From contig CAMOXW010000081.1 in the NCBI GenBank assembly GCA_946629405.1, positions 1 through 8,439 of the forward strand: 8,439 nt of DNA. The letters are read 5' to 3'. The DNA is from an uncultured Ruminococcus sp. (GTDB lineage: Bacteria; Bacillota_A; Clostridia; Oscillospirales; Ruminococcaceae). Below, piece after piece: positions 1 through 6,483 of this stretch. The translations under genes were made by a program, and so were the position numbers. Below the pieces are notes generated by a model. That model was not told the origin of the DNA and made no database searches. It was given only the letters and a program-made list of their open reading frames with translations. Within the stretch, counting starts at the first letter, position 1. Each line of letters begins with the position of its first letter.

Positions 1-1
1 A

Positions 2-184
2 ACCACAGACGTTACTGGTATTGTAACTCTTCCTGCTGATACGGAAATGTGTATGCCTCGCGATAACGTAGCTATGGACGTTGAGCTCATCACTCCTATC
101 GCTATCGAAGAGGGACTCCGTTTCGCTATCCGTGAGGGCGGCAGAACAGTTGGTTCAGGCGTTGTTACAAAGATCAACGCATAA
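2..184 (+). CDS. tuf: Elongation factor Tu, C-terminal end (partial)
   Basis: This is the last 60 codons of a gene whose 5' part lies outside the window; it ends in TAA at 182-184. The translation shows the EF-Tu domain 3 tail: TGIVTLP, then [19 protein letters not shown], then [18 protein letters not shown], ending KINA. EF-Tu delivers aminoacyl-tRNA to the ribosome A site in the cytoplasm as a GTPase; the GTP-binding domain is not visible here. The tail is full length, with no sign of truncation or frameshift. An intrinsic terminator follows 30 bp after the stop, so this is the end of its transcript. The family call is secure because this tail is among the best conserved in bacteria. Confidence 0.96.
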   Translation, partial: TTDVTGIVTLPADTEMCMPRDNVAMDVELITPIAIEEGLRFAIREGGRTVGSGVVTKINA

Positions 185-214
185 TTGACTTTTTAATATG
201 TAAAAACGACTTTA

Positions 215-247
215 GGCGGTCGTGCTGTAATGGCATGGCCGCCTTTT
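215..247 (+). terminator. Rho-independent terminator after tuf
   Basis: An 11-bp stem (arms 215-225 and 233-243, starting GGCGG and ending CCGCC, with two G-T pairs) encloses a 7-nt loop and is followed by TTTT at 244-247. It separates tuf from the ABC transporter operon. No convincing -35/-10 pair was found in the rest of the 185-298 spacer, so the promoter of the next gene is unassigned. Confidence 0.85.
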
Positions 248-298
248 CATCAGAAGTGATAGTTAAAATATCAAACCACATGGTATAAGGATAGAATT

Positions 299-1213
299 AT
301 GGATTATATTGTACAGACCAGCGGGCTGACTAAGGTCTATAAAAACTTCACAGCCCTCGGCGGCATAGATATGCACGTTCCTAAAGGCGCAATCTACGGC
401 TTCGTAGGCAGGAACGGCGCCGGAAAAACTACCCTCATCCGTATTCTCACGGGTGTGGCTTTTCCAACAAATGGAAGCTTCGAGATAAACGGTGCAAGCA
501 GCAATTCACCCGATTTCGCCCAGAAACGCGGCAGAATGGGAGCGGTAGTCGAAACTCCCTCGATCTACCTTGACATGACTGCGGAGGAAAATATCCGCCA
601 GCAGTGCCGTATCCTCGGCAAGGACTTCTCCTGCGTGAAGGAAATGCTTGCCCTTGTTGGTCTCTCTGATACGGGGAAAAAGCTTGCAAAAGACTTCTCC
701 CTCGGTATGCGCCAGAGGCTTGGCATAGCCTTTGCGCTTGTCAATGACCCGGAGTTCCTCATACTTGACGAGCCAATAAACGGCCTTGACCCGCAGGGTA
801 TCATCGAGGTGAGAAACCTTCTGACCAAGCTCAACCAGGAGCGTGGGATAACTATACTCATCTCCAGTCATATCCTCGACGAGCTTGCAAAGCTTGCGAC
901 ACATTACGGCTTCATAGAGTCAGGAAAGATCGTGCGCGAAATGAGCGCAGAGGAGCTTGAACATGCCTGCCGTCACATCACCTATATCACCGTCACCAAC
1001 ATGGCAGTGCTTGAAGAAGCCCTGAAAGAAATGAACACGGAATATAAGGTCGTGTCCGAGACAATGGCGGAGGTCTACACAGAGCTCAGCTCGGTAACTG
1101 AGCTTGTCCTGAAGCTTCACGAAAAAGGCTGCGAGGTCAGAAAAATAACAGAGCACAACGAGAGCCTCGAGAGCTTCTTTATCAGTCTGATCGGAGGTGT
1201 TAAGAATGACTAA
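299..1213 (+). CDS. ABC transporter ATP-binding protein, BcrA-like
   Basis: This 304-residue protein is a complete ABC-type ATPase that should energise the permease encoded directly after it. Visible motifs are Walker A GRNGAGKT (residues 37-44), signature FSLGMRQR (133-140), Walker B FLILDEP (153-159) with the D-loop NGLD (161-164), and the switch histidine in SSH (189-191). The Q-loop position reads VVETP (83-87), with Glu where most ABC proteins have Gln. That change, together with the SLGMRQR signature, is typical of BcrA-type exporters linked to bacitracin or lantibiotic resistance. About 90 residues after the ATPase core form the usual C-terminal extension of this subfamily. The ATG is preceded by AAGG with an 8-nt spacer. 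The substrate cannot be read from the sequence; peptide antibiotic export or immunity is only the family-level guess. Confidence 0.9.
   Translation: MDYIVQTSGLTKVYKNFTALGGIDMHVPKGAIYGFVGRNGAGKTTLIRILTGVAFPTNGSFEINGASSNSPDFAQKRGRMGAVVETPSIYLDMTAEENIRQQCRILGKDFSCVKEMLALVGLSDTGKKLAKDFSLGMRQRLGIAFALVNDPEFLILDEPINGLDPQGIIEVRNLLTKLNQERGITILISSHILDELAKLATHYGFIESGKIVREMSAEELEHACRHITYITVTNMAVLEEALKEMNTEYKVVSETMAEVYTELSSVTELVLKLHEKGCEVRKITEHNESLESFFISLIGGVKND
1193..1197 (+). promoter_or_regulatory. Ribosome binding site fixing the permease start
   Basis: GGAGG lies inside the 3' end of the ATPase gene, 8 nt before the ATG at 1206. This supports ATG 1206 over the in-frame GTG at 1197, which overlaps the binding site itself. 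Confidence 0.75.
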
Positions 1214-1970
1214 GCTTCTGAAAGAGGGCTTCGCAAAGGCGAAGGTCTCCAAGCGCTTCTGGGTATGCACGATCATAATAGCCGCATTTTCGGCGCTTAT
1301 GGTATTGCTCACGAAGTTCATAGACAACAGTGAAGTCGCTGCCGGGGAAGAAACAACGGTGCTGGGCATACTGTTCGGACTGATAAGCAATCAGCCGCTT
1401 TTCATGGCGATAGTGCCTGCAATGCTCGTAGTTCGTGATTTTACGCAGAATACTGTTCGCAACAAGATAATCTGCGGCTGTTCGAGAACGAGCATATACC
1501 TTGCACATTTTGTAGTATTTTCGGTGATCTCACTGTTCTATCATTTTGTATCAGTAGTGACGACACTGCTGGTCGGCGGACCTATTCTCGGAATGGGCGA
1601 GATCAAAGCGGGCTGCTTCGCCTACAGCATGGGAGTGAGTGTACTCACGATACTGGCATACGCAGCGCTGACACTGTTTCTCTGTATGCTGTTCCGAACG
1701 GTCTCGGGTGTAATTATCGCGTATGTGATAAACAGTATGCTCAGCGTGTTCGCAGTACTTATCATGCAGCTTGCAGGCAGCGGCACGGTAAACGACCTGA
1801 TAAATGCGTTCATTCTTGATATGCAGTCAACAGTGGTGATGGAAGCTATGGCTGACCAGACCTACCCTGACGGCATGATGAAGGCTCTGATGCCTGCCGC
1901 TTCGCTCTGCTATATCATCATCCTCCCGATCATCGGCGTAAGGCTCTTCAAAAAAGCTGACCTCAAGTGA
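1206..1970 (+). CDS. ABC-2 type transporter permease
   Basis: This 254-residue integral membrane protein is the probable partner of the upstream BcrA-like ATPase. Six hydrophobic segments are visible, at about residues 18-38, 52-76, 99-123, 138-163, 167-189 and 230-246. A basic, mostly cytoplasmic N-terminus (KLLKEGFAKAK) precedes the first. Between segments 2 and 3 is RDFTQNTVRN followed by SRTSIY, matching the charged ABC-2 permease pattern in which a new insert point follows 'F..GTIRN.L..G.SR..IY'. The start overlaps the ATPase stop by 8 bp, so the two genes are translationally coupled. No signal peptide is expected. It is shorter than drug-efflux fusion permeases and matches stand-alone BcrB-size subunits. 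Export is inferred from the family; the substrate is unknown. Confidence 0.85.
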   Translation: MTKLLKEGFAKAKVSKRFWVCTIIIAAFSALMVLLTKFIDNSEVAAGEETTVLGILFGLISNQPLFMAIVPAMLVVRDFTQNTVRNKIICGCSRTSIYLAHFVVFSVISLFYHFVSVVTTLLVGGPILGMGEIKAGCFAYSMGVSVLTILAYAALTLFLCMLFRTVSGVIIAYVINSMLSVFAVLIMQLAGSGTVNDLINAFILDMQSTVVMEAMADQTYPDGMMKALMPAASLCYIIILPIIGVRLFKKADLK

Positions 1971-2000
1971 GCAATGTACATGGGAAGCCTTAGTGGGGCA

Positions 2001-2215
2001 AACCTTTCTGAGGAAAGGTTACGTCTGACTGGCGCCCGTCCCCTATGTCCCTTCGGGACATCTCCCCGCAATGGTATACAACATTCCAGAATAACAAAAA
2101 CTGCCGCTGTAATTACAGCGGCAAATTTTATACCATTGCGGGGAGCTGTCAGCAAAGCTGACAGAGGGGACGGACTCGCTCAGGGTAACTTTTACAAAAA
2201 GTTCATCCCTCAGAA
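2001..2215. repeat. Palindromic element with four-way-junction architecture
   Basis: This element fills most of the spacer between the converging permease and ispD genes. An outer 9-bp inverted repeat (2036-2044 CCGTCCCCT with 2165-2173) abuts two side hairpins: 2045-2061 (7 bp, loop TTC) and 2146-2164 (8 bp, loop AAA). These abut an inner 17-bp perfect inverted repeat (2062-2078 and 2129-2145). The four helices meet with no unpaired base. The apical loop holds a 22-bp perfect palindrome. Outside are two more hairpins, 2001-2020 (8 bp, loop TGAG) and 2187-2203 (7 bp, loop ACA), and an 8-bp pair TTCTGAGG/CCTCAGAA (2006-2013 and 2208-2215). No credible coding frame is present. A MITE-like or REP-like non-autonomous repeat is the best guess; copy number could not be tested. 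Confidence 0.7.
2096..2130. terminator. Bidirectional terminator from a 22-bp palindrome
   Basis: The perfect palindrome 2102-2123 (TGCCGCTGT, AATT, ACAGCGGCA) can form a 9-bp stem with a 4-nt loop on either strand. On the - strand it is followed by G then TTTTT (2100-2096), a good site to end the ispD transcript. On the + strand it is followed by AATTTTA (2124-2130), a weaker end for the ABC operon. It lies at the tip of the larger palindromic element, so the repeat may have been recruited as the shared terminator of two converging operons. Confidence 0.65.
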
Positions 2216-2246
2216 GTTAGCAAGTAAAACTTGCCTTATACAGCGT

Positions 2247-2921
2247 TCACAGCGAGAGCAGGGCCTCGGCGAGGCGGATATCCTCGGGGGTAGTGATCTT
2301 GATATTTGAGTAATCGCCGATGGTCATGGCGACCTTGCCGCCGATAGCCTCAACGAGCTGGCAGTCGTCGGTGAAATCGAGACCGTGCTCGAGGGCGAAG
2401 TCGATACCCTCAAAGTAAAGCTCACGCTTGAAGACCTGAGGGGTCTGGGTGATATAGAGCAGCTTTCGCGGGGGAGTGTCGGTTATAAGGCCGTCCTCGA
2501 CAGTTTTTATCGTATCCTTGACAGGGACACCGAGGGTCGCACCGCCGAAAACAGAGGCATCGTGTATAGCTTTTTCGATATGCTCGGGCTTGACGAGCGG
2601 GCGGGCGCCGTCGTGGACAGCGACGAGGCAGGTGTCTTTGGAGATGCACTTAACGCCGTTGATAACGCTTTGCTGGCGGGTAGAGCCGCCGGTTGTGCAG
2701 GCGATGAGCTTGGTTATGCCGGCAGCTTCCGCCTCGGCTTTGATTTCGGGGATATCAGCCTCGCGGGCAACAATAACGATTTCGGAAACGCTCTCGCACT
2801 TCTGGAAGGCCTGCATAGTAACGCCGATGACCCTGCGTTCGCCGAGAGGCAGGAGTATTTTATTGACGCCGCCCATTCTTGTGGAATTTCCGGCACAAAC
2901 GATAACAACGGATGTTGTCAT
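2247..2921 (-). CDS. ispD: 2-C-methyl-D-erythritol 4-phosphate cytidylyltransferase
   Basis: This 224-residue enzyme transfers CMP from CTP to MEP, giving CDP-ME, the third step of the MEP isoprenoid pathway in the cytoplasm. The nucleotide-binding start is AGNSTRMGGVNK (residues 10-21), with Arg15 and Lys21 in the places of the catalytic Arg and Lys of the family. Further family motifs are VHDGARPL (102-109), VPVKDTIK (132-139), TQTPQVF (158-164), TDDCQLVE (184-191) and IKITTPED (207-214, Lys208 likely catalytic). The length is normal, close to the E. coli enzyme. The start ATG overlaps the stop of the upstream Nudix gene (ATGA, 4 bp), indicating translational coupling. IspF is not encoded next to it here, unlike in many genomes. 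The call is firm. Confidence 0.95.
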   Translation of the reverse strand: MTTSVVIVCAGNSTRMGGVNKILLPLGERRVIGVTMQAFQKCESVSEIVIVAREADIPEIKAEAEAAGITKLIACTTGGSTRQQSVINGVKCISKDTCLVAVHDGARPLVKPEHIEKAIHDASVFGGATLGVPVKDTIKTVEDGLITDTPPRKLLYITQTPQVFKRELYFEGIDFALEHGLDFTDDCQLVEAIGGKVAMTIGDYSNIKITTPEDIRLAEALLSL

Positions 2922-3433
2922 AGGGAATCTCCTTTCAGGTATTCCTTGATAAGCAGGAAGGTATTGTATTCGCGCTGGTTGTAGGGCCTTTCCTTATGCC
3001 GGGAAGCGAGGCGGCTTTTTTCGACAGCCTCGTCAACGGACATAGTAACTCTGCGGAAGCCCTTGGCCATTTCGTTCTCCGAGTAGCAGCACTCATGCTG
3101 CTGAGCATTGACATCGCAGAAATAGAGGCGGTTTATCTGATGCCAGACGGCTTCCTCATAGAAGGCGCGGCGTCTTTCCTCGACGAAGCCGAATTCGCGC
3201 ACGGAATCGGGGATAACATCGCAGCCGACCTCCTCGCTGACTTCGCGGCAAAGGGTAGTGATATCGTCCTCGCCGTCCTCCTGACCGCCTCCGGGGAGCT
3301 TTACCTCGCCCGAGCTGCTCTCGATGAGCAGGAGCTTATCTTCTATGAAGATGATACCGCGCACGGCGACTCGTGAAATTTCGGCAGTAATTCCGTCATA
3401 GTCATTCCTGTCTATCAGAAGCAGTCTTTCCAT
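2918..3433 (-). CDS. Nudix hydrolase
   Basis: This 171-residue protein has a canonical Nudix box at residues 49-71: Gly49, Glu55, then REV (63-65), Glu67, Glu68 and Gly70, with the exact family spacing. Members hydrolyse nucleoside diphosphates linked to another group, using Mg2+ bound by the box glutamates. The preceding strands (AVRGIIFIEDKLLLIES, 23-39) and KLPGGG (45-50) fit the fold. The substrate is not predictable; nothing marks it as MutT, ADP-ribose or NADH specific. The gene starts 6 bp after the glycosidase stop. AAGGA at 3444-3448 lies 10 nt upstream of its ATG. It overlaps ispD by 4 bp at its end, so all three are probably one transcript. It could sanitise nucleotides or release an isoprenoid or sugar diphosphate, but that is speculation. 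Confidence 0.9.
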   Translation of the reverse strand: MERLLLIDRNDYDGITAEISRVAVRGIIFIEDKLLLIESSSGEVKLPGGGQEDGEDDITTLCREVSEEVGCDVIPDSVREFGFVEERRRAFYEEAVWHQINRLYFCDVNAQQHECCYSENEMAKGFRRVTMSVDEAVEKSRLASRHKERPYNQREYNTFLLIKEYLKGDSL

Positions 3434-3439
3434 AGCTCA

Positions 3440-4879
3440 TCAGTCCTTACTTGGCTCGACAGCGCTGTAGAGGATGCGGAGCCTGGGGAGCTTAGTGAGG
3501 GTATAGTAATAATTAAGGAGGCCGTCCTCGGAGGAGATATCGTTCTCGCCGGATGCAGGGGGGGCGAAGATCTTCAAAGTGAGGTCACATTCATGGTCAA
3601 GGCGCTTGTTGAAGAAGGCAGGCATGAGGTCGATGAATTTAGTTGCGGGAGCCTTGTAGAACCACCTGCCGTTCAGCTCGATCATGAGGTTGGAATCGTC
3701 CTCGAAGTAAAGCTCGCAGAAGTGCGGGTCACCTTCAAGATGAACCGGGACTGCGATACCCTCAGCGTCCTCGGAGCCGCCCCACCTGAGCCTGACGGGG
3801 AGGCTTGTTTCCATGCCGGTCGTCATAGAGGGGAGGAACCACTCGTCGTTGATGATATCCTTGTAGGTCTGCAAAACGGGTTGTTCGATGCCGACGTCGG
3901 GGTTATTGGGGTCCTGAATTTCGAGGCCGAGCCGACCGCGGTCGCGGAACTGGTAGAAGGTAAATCCGGTGAACCATGTGGCGTTGTCTTTTTTGAGCAT
4001 ATCGCAGAACATTCTGACCATTTCAGCCTGTTCATAGGGGCCGGTAACGTCCCCATCGGAGTTGAACTCAGACATGACCATAGGCTTATCCAAGCCGCCG
4101 TTTATGAACCTGAACCGTTCGTAGCTGAGCTTAGTGTGCTCATAGGTCTGGCGGACGGAATCGCGCTTGTGGGTATTTCCGCCGGTCTGGGCAACGTCGT
4201 AAGGCCAGCCCCAGTGGAGGGACATATACTTATCGACCGACCAGATATCGGTCTCGCGGACGGCCTGGGAGAATTCCTGCTCCTTTTCGATCATGCCGGT
4301 CTCGGGGTTTTCGATACCGCCGATGCAGAGGATAGTGCTGACATTGGGGGCGTGTTGCTTGATTATGCGGGAAGCGCGGCAGTAGAAGTCAGCTACCTCC
4401 TGATAGGAAGCGCGCTTGTTGAAGGAGAACCAGTTACCGGTAGCCTCGTGGTTGATACGCAGGAAAAGTCTTCCGAAGCTTCTGAGGTCGTCGCCGATAG
4501 CAGCGAGGTGTTCATCGGAAACAGCGGGGTCGATAGTGAGGGTGAGGGTAACGTCCTGACCGTGTTTTCTTACGTCGCGCATACAGTTGAAGGGTTCGCC
4601 GTCGCGGGAGCCGCCGAGACCGCCGAGGTAGGGGAAATAGTCATCGTAGGGGTAATCCCACTGGAAGGAAACGTCAGCGTTCTTCATAGCCTCCGAGATA
4701 CGCTGTGGCCATTCCTTGTCGAGGGGGTAATAGCAATACATGAGGCTGATACTGCGGTGGGGTCTGCCGAGGCGGCTGAGGATATAGTCCTGGGAGACAT
4801 ATTCACCGCGTTCGCTGCCGTCGCCTAAATCGACAGCGCACTTAGCCTTCCCCATAGTGAGCCTGAAAATCTTGTTCAT
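3440..4879 (-). CDS. Putative intracellular glycoside hydrolase, GH26-like TIM barrel
   Basis: This 479-residue protein resembles clan GH-A glycosidases, closest by eye to family 26 (beta-mannanases and relatives). The key stretch is LFLRINHEATGNWF (138-151), in which His144-Glu145 sits like the His-Glu acid/base pair of GH26. PMVMSEFNSDGD (266-277) has Glu271 as the candidate nucleophile. Aromatic stretches WDYPYDDYF (74-82) and SLHWGWPYD (220-228) could line a sugar cleft. Residues after about 345 look beta-rich and may be an accessory domain. There is no signal peptide, so the protein is probably cytoplasmic and would act on imported oligosaccharides. ATG 4877-4879 is chosen because AAAGGA (4891-4896) lies 11 nt upstream and a consensus promoter lies just before; the frame open to 4987 would run through that promoter. 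Family assignment is by motif only. Confidence 0.72.
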   Translation of the reverse strand: MNKIFRLTMGKAKCAVDLGDGSERGEYVSQDYILSRLGRPHRSISLMYCYYPLDKEWPQRISEAMKNADVSFQWDYPYDDYFPYLGGLGGSRDGEPFNCMRDVRKHGQDVTLTLTIDPAVSDEHLAAIGDDLRSFGRLFLRINHEATGNWFSFNKRASYQEVADFYCRASRIIKQHAPNVSTILCIGGIENPETGMIEKEQEFSQAVRETDIWSVDKYMSLHWGWPYDVAQTGGNTHKRDSVRQTYEHTKLSYERFRFINGGLDKPMVMSEFNSDGDVTGPYEQAEMVRMFCDMLKKDNATWFTGFTFYQFRDRGRLGLEIQDPNNPDVGIEQPVLQTYKDIINDEWFLPSMTTGMETSLPVRLRWGGSEDAEGIAVPVHLEGDPHFCELYFEDDSNLMIELNGRWFYKAPATKFIDLMPAFFNKRLDHECDLTLKIFAPPASGENDISSEDGLLNYYYTLTKLPRLRILYSAVEPSKD

Positions 4880-4913
4880 AATGAGAGGGTTCCTTTCACA
4901 GTAATATATGAAC

Positions 4914-4942
4914 ATTATACTATATAAGTGGACGAATGTCAA
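4914..4942 (-). promoter_or_regulatory. Consensus sigma-A promoter for the glycosidase-Nudix-ispD unit
   Basis: Read on the - strand, TTGACA (4942-4937), a 17-bp spacer and TATAAT (4919-4914) match the housekeeping consensus perfectly. The start codon is 35 bp downstream of the -10 box. No operator or riboswitch is evident in the short leader, so strong basal expression is expected. Confidence 0.88.
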
Positions 4943-4949
4943 GCGCCGA

Positions 4950-5112
4950 GCAGCCGAAGGCTGCGCCCTCCACGTTGCCGCTTGCAAGCTCGCTCTGTTA
5001 TTACAGCCGGCACCTTCCCTGATCGCACACGGCTGTGTTTACCAATGTGGGCGAATGGAGACTATCGTTTCCCACGAACGCAAGCCCCTCAGGGGCGCCC
5101 CGTGGAGGGCGC
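4950..5112. repeat. GC-rich palindromic intergenic element
   Basis: The spacer between the glycosidase promoter and the thiC terminator is bounded by a perfect 12-bp inverted repeat, GCGCCCTCCACG (4963-4974) and its complement (5101-5112), 126 bp apart. Hairpins sit around and inside it: 4950-4964 (GCAGCC, GAA, GGCTGC), GCTTGCAAGC at 4980-4989, and 5084-5096 (GCCCC, TCA, GGGGC). Open frames across it are compositional and lack ribosome binding sites. The layout (terminal inverted repeats, side hairpins, no gene) resembles the element at 2001-2215, but the bases differ. It may be a non-autonomous mobile repeat; no target-site duplication was identified. Confidence 0.5.
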
Positions 5113-5118
5113 CGCATT

Positions 5119-5146
5119 AAAAGAGGGACACTTCAGTGTCCCTCTT
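5119..5146 (-). terminator. Intrinsic terminator after thiC
   Basis: An 11-bp perfect stem (arms 5136-5146 and 5121-5131, loop 5132-5135) lies 3 bp after the thiC stop. On the - strand it runs out into TTTT, partly within the stem, then AATG. It marks the end of the thiamine transcript. Confidence 0.8.
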
Positions 5147-5149
5147 GTG

Positions 5150-6463
5150 TTATCTCTCCGAGCAGAACTCGACTTTTTCGCCGTTCAGTATCATATTTGT
5201 GGTACGGACAGCGCACATCTTTCCGCACATCGAACAGGTATGGCGCTCGGCAATAGGTGTGCTCTCATAGTAGCGGCGAGCCTTCTCAGGGTCAACTGCT
5301 ATCCTGAACATTTCCTCCCAGTCAAGCTCATGGCGAGCCTTTGCCATAGCATTGTCGGCATCCATAGCGTGTGGTATGCCTTTTGCGATATCAGCTGCGT
5401 GAGCTGCGATACGGCTTGCGATTATTCCTTCCTTTACGTCGTCGGCATCCGGCAGGCGAAGATGCTCCGCAGGAGTTACATAGCACAGGAAGTCAGCTCC
5501 GCTTGCGGCTGCGATAGCTCCTCCGATCGCAGAGGTGATATGGTCATAGCCCGGGAAAATATCCGATACCAGCGGCCCGAGAACGTAGAACGGCGCGTTG
5601 TGGCAGATCCGCTTCTGGAGCTTCATATTTGCTGCGATCTGATCCATTGCCATGTGGCCGGGTCCCTCGACCATTACCTGAACGTCCTTTGCCCACGCAC
5701 GCTCAGTAAGCGCACCAAGCTCGATAAGCTCTGCTATCTGCCCGCTGTCAGTTGCATCGTCCAGACAGCCCGGACGAAGCGCATCTCCCAGACTTATCGT
5801 AACGTCAAATTCCCGCAGGATGTCAAGCACCTCATCGTAATACTCATAGAACGGGTTCTCGTTGCCGGTCATCATCATCCACGCAAAAAGCAGCGAGCCT
5901 CCGCGCGAAACAATGTTCATCTTTCGCTTGTCACGGACAAAAGCCTCGACCGCACGCCTGTTGATACCTGCGTGGATAGTCATGAAGTCAACGCCCTCCT
6001 CAGCGTGTGCGCGGACAACTCTGAGGAAATCCTTCGCGGAAATTTCGAGCAGGTCCTTGTCAAGATAGCCGATAGCGTCGTACATCGGAACAGTTCCTAT
6101 CATTGCGGGCGACTTCTCAACGAGTGCCTGACGGAAGGTGTTGGTCTTTCCGTAGTTGCTAAGGTCCATGATAGCCTCGGCGCCGAACTTTATCGCCATA
6201 TCCACCTTTTCCATTTCCATGTCATAATTCTTGACATCGCCGGAAATCCCGAGGTTCACGTTGATCTTTGTACGCATACGGGTGCCGATACCCTCGGGGG
6301 AGATAGACTTGTGGTTGATGTTGCAGGGAATGGCTACCTCGCCCTTAGCGACGAGCTCGCGGAGCTGTTCCGGCTCGATGTACTCCTTCTTTGCGACTAT
6401 CTCCATTTCGGGGGTGATGATGCCTTTTTTGGCGGCTTCCATCTGTGTGCTGTAATTTCTCAT
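5150..6463 (-). CDS. thiC: Phosphomethylpyrimidine synthase (HMP-P synthase)
   Basis: This 437-residue protein is the radical-SAM enzyme that converts aminoimidazole ribotide (AIR) to HMP-P, the pyrimidine half of thiamine. Family blocks are visible along the whole length: [12 protein letters not shown] (63-74), [49 protein letters not shown] and [14 protein letters not shown]. It is the short form lacking the N-terminal domain of proteobacterial ThiC. The C-terminal cluster-binding cysteines are Cys410, Cys413 and Cys417, spaced C-x2-C-x3-C; the spacing usually quoted is C-x2-C-x4-C. AAAGGA (6471-6476) lies 7 nt before the ATG, and the gene starts 20 bp after thiD. It is the last gene of the cluster, followed by a terminator. 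The identification is secure; the cysteine spacing is the only oddity. Confidence 0.97.
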   Translation of the reverse strand: MRNYSTQMEAAKKGIITPEMEIVAKKEYIEPEQLRELVAKGEVAIPCNINHKSISPEGIGTRMRTKINVNLGISGDVKNYDMEMEKVDMAIKFGAEAIMDLSNYGKTNTFRQALVEKSPAMIGTVPMYDAIGYLDKDLLEISAKDFLRVVRAHAEEGVDFMTIHAGINRRAVEAFVRDKRKMNIVSRGGSLLFAWMMMTGNENPFYEYYDEVLDILREFDVTISLGDALRPGCLDDATDSGQIAELIELGALTERAWAKDVQVMVEGPGHMAMDQIAANMKLQKRICHNAPFYVLGPLVSDIFPGYDHITSAIGGAIAAASGADFLCYVTPAEHLRLPDADDVKEGIIASRIAAHAADIAKGIPHAMDADNAMAKARHELDWEEMFRIAVDPEKARRYYESTPIAERHTCSMCGKMCAVRTTNMILNGEKVEFCSER

Positions 6464-6483
6464 AGTATATTCCTTTCGTGCGG

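Noticed and set aside
250..298. Promoter for the ABC exporter operon
   Set aside because: A TAAAAT at 264-269 could serve as a -10 box, but the only T-rich candidate for a -35 lies 13 bp away, which is too close. No pair was good enough to report.
1974..2309. Possible small protein of 111 codons on the + strand after the permease
   Set aside because: It is translated from the palindromic element and then antisense through the end of ispD. There is no ribosome binding site and no recognisable composition.
2385..2984. Open frames on the + strand opposite ispD (199 and 157 codons)
   Set aside because: They are antisense to an intact ispD with all family motifs, and no start signal supports them.
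3593..4828. Long open frame of 411 codons on the + strand, opposite the glycoside hydrolase
   Set aside because: It lies fully antisense to a gene with clear glycosidase motifs. The peptide is low-complexity, rich in Val, Glu, Gly and Ala, shows no known motif and lacks a ribosome binding site. It is explained by codon bias of the real gene.
4880..4987. Extension of the glycoside hydrolase to an upstream ATG at 4987
   Set aside because: The extra 36 codons would span the consensus -35/-10 promoter and a hairpin of the palindromic element. ATG 4879 has a ribosome binding site and gives a protein start consistent with the fold.
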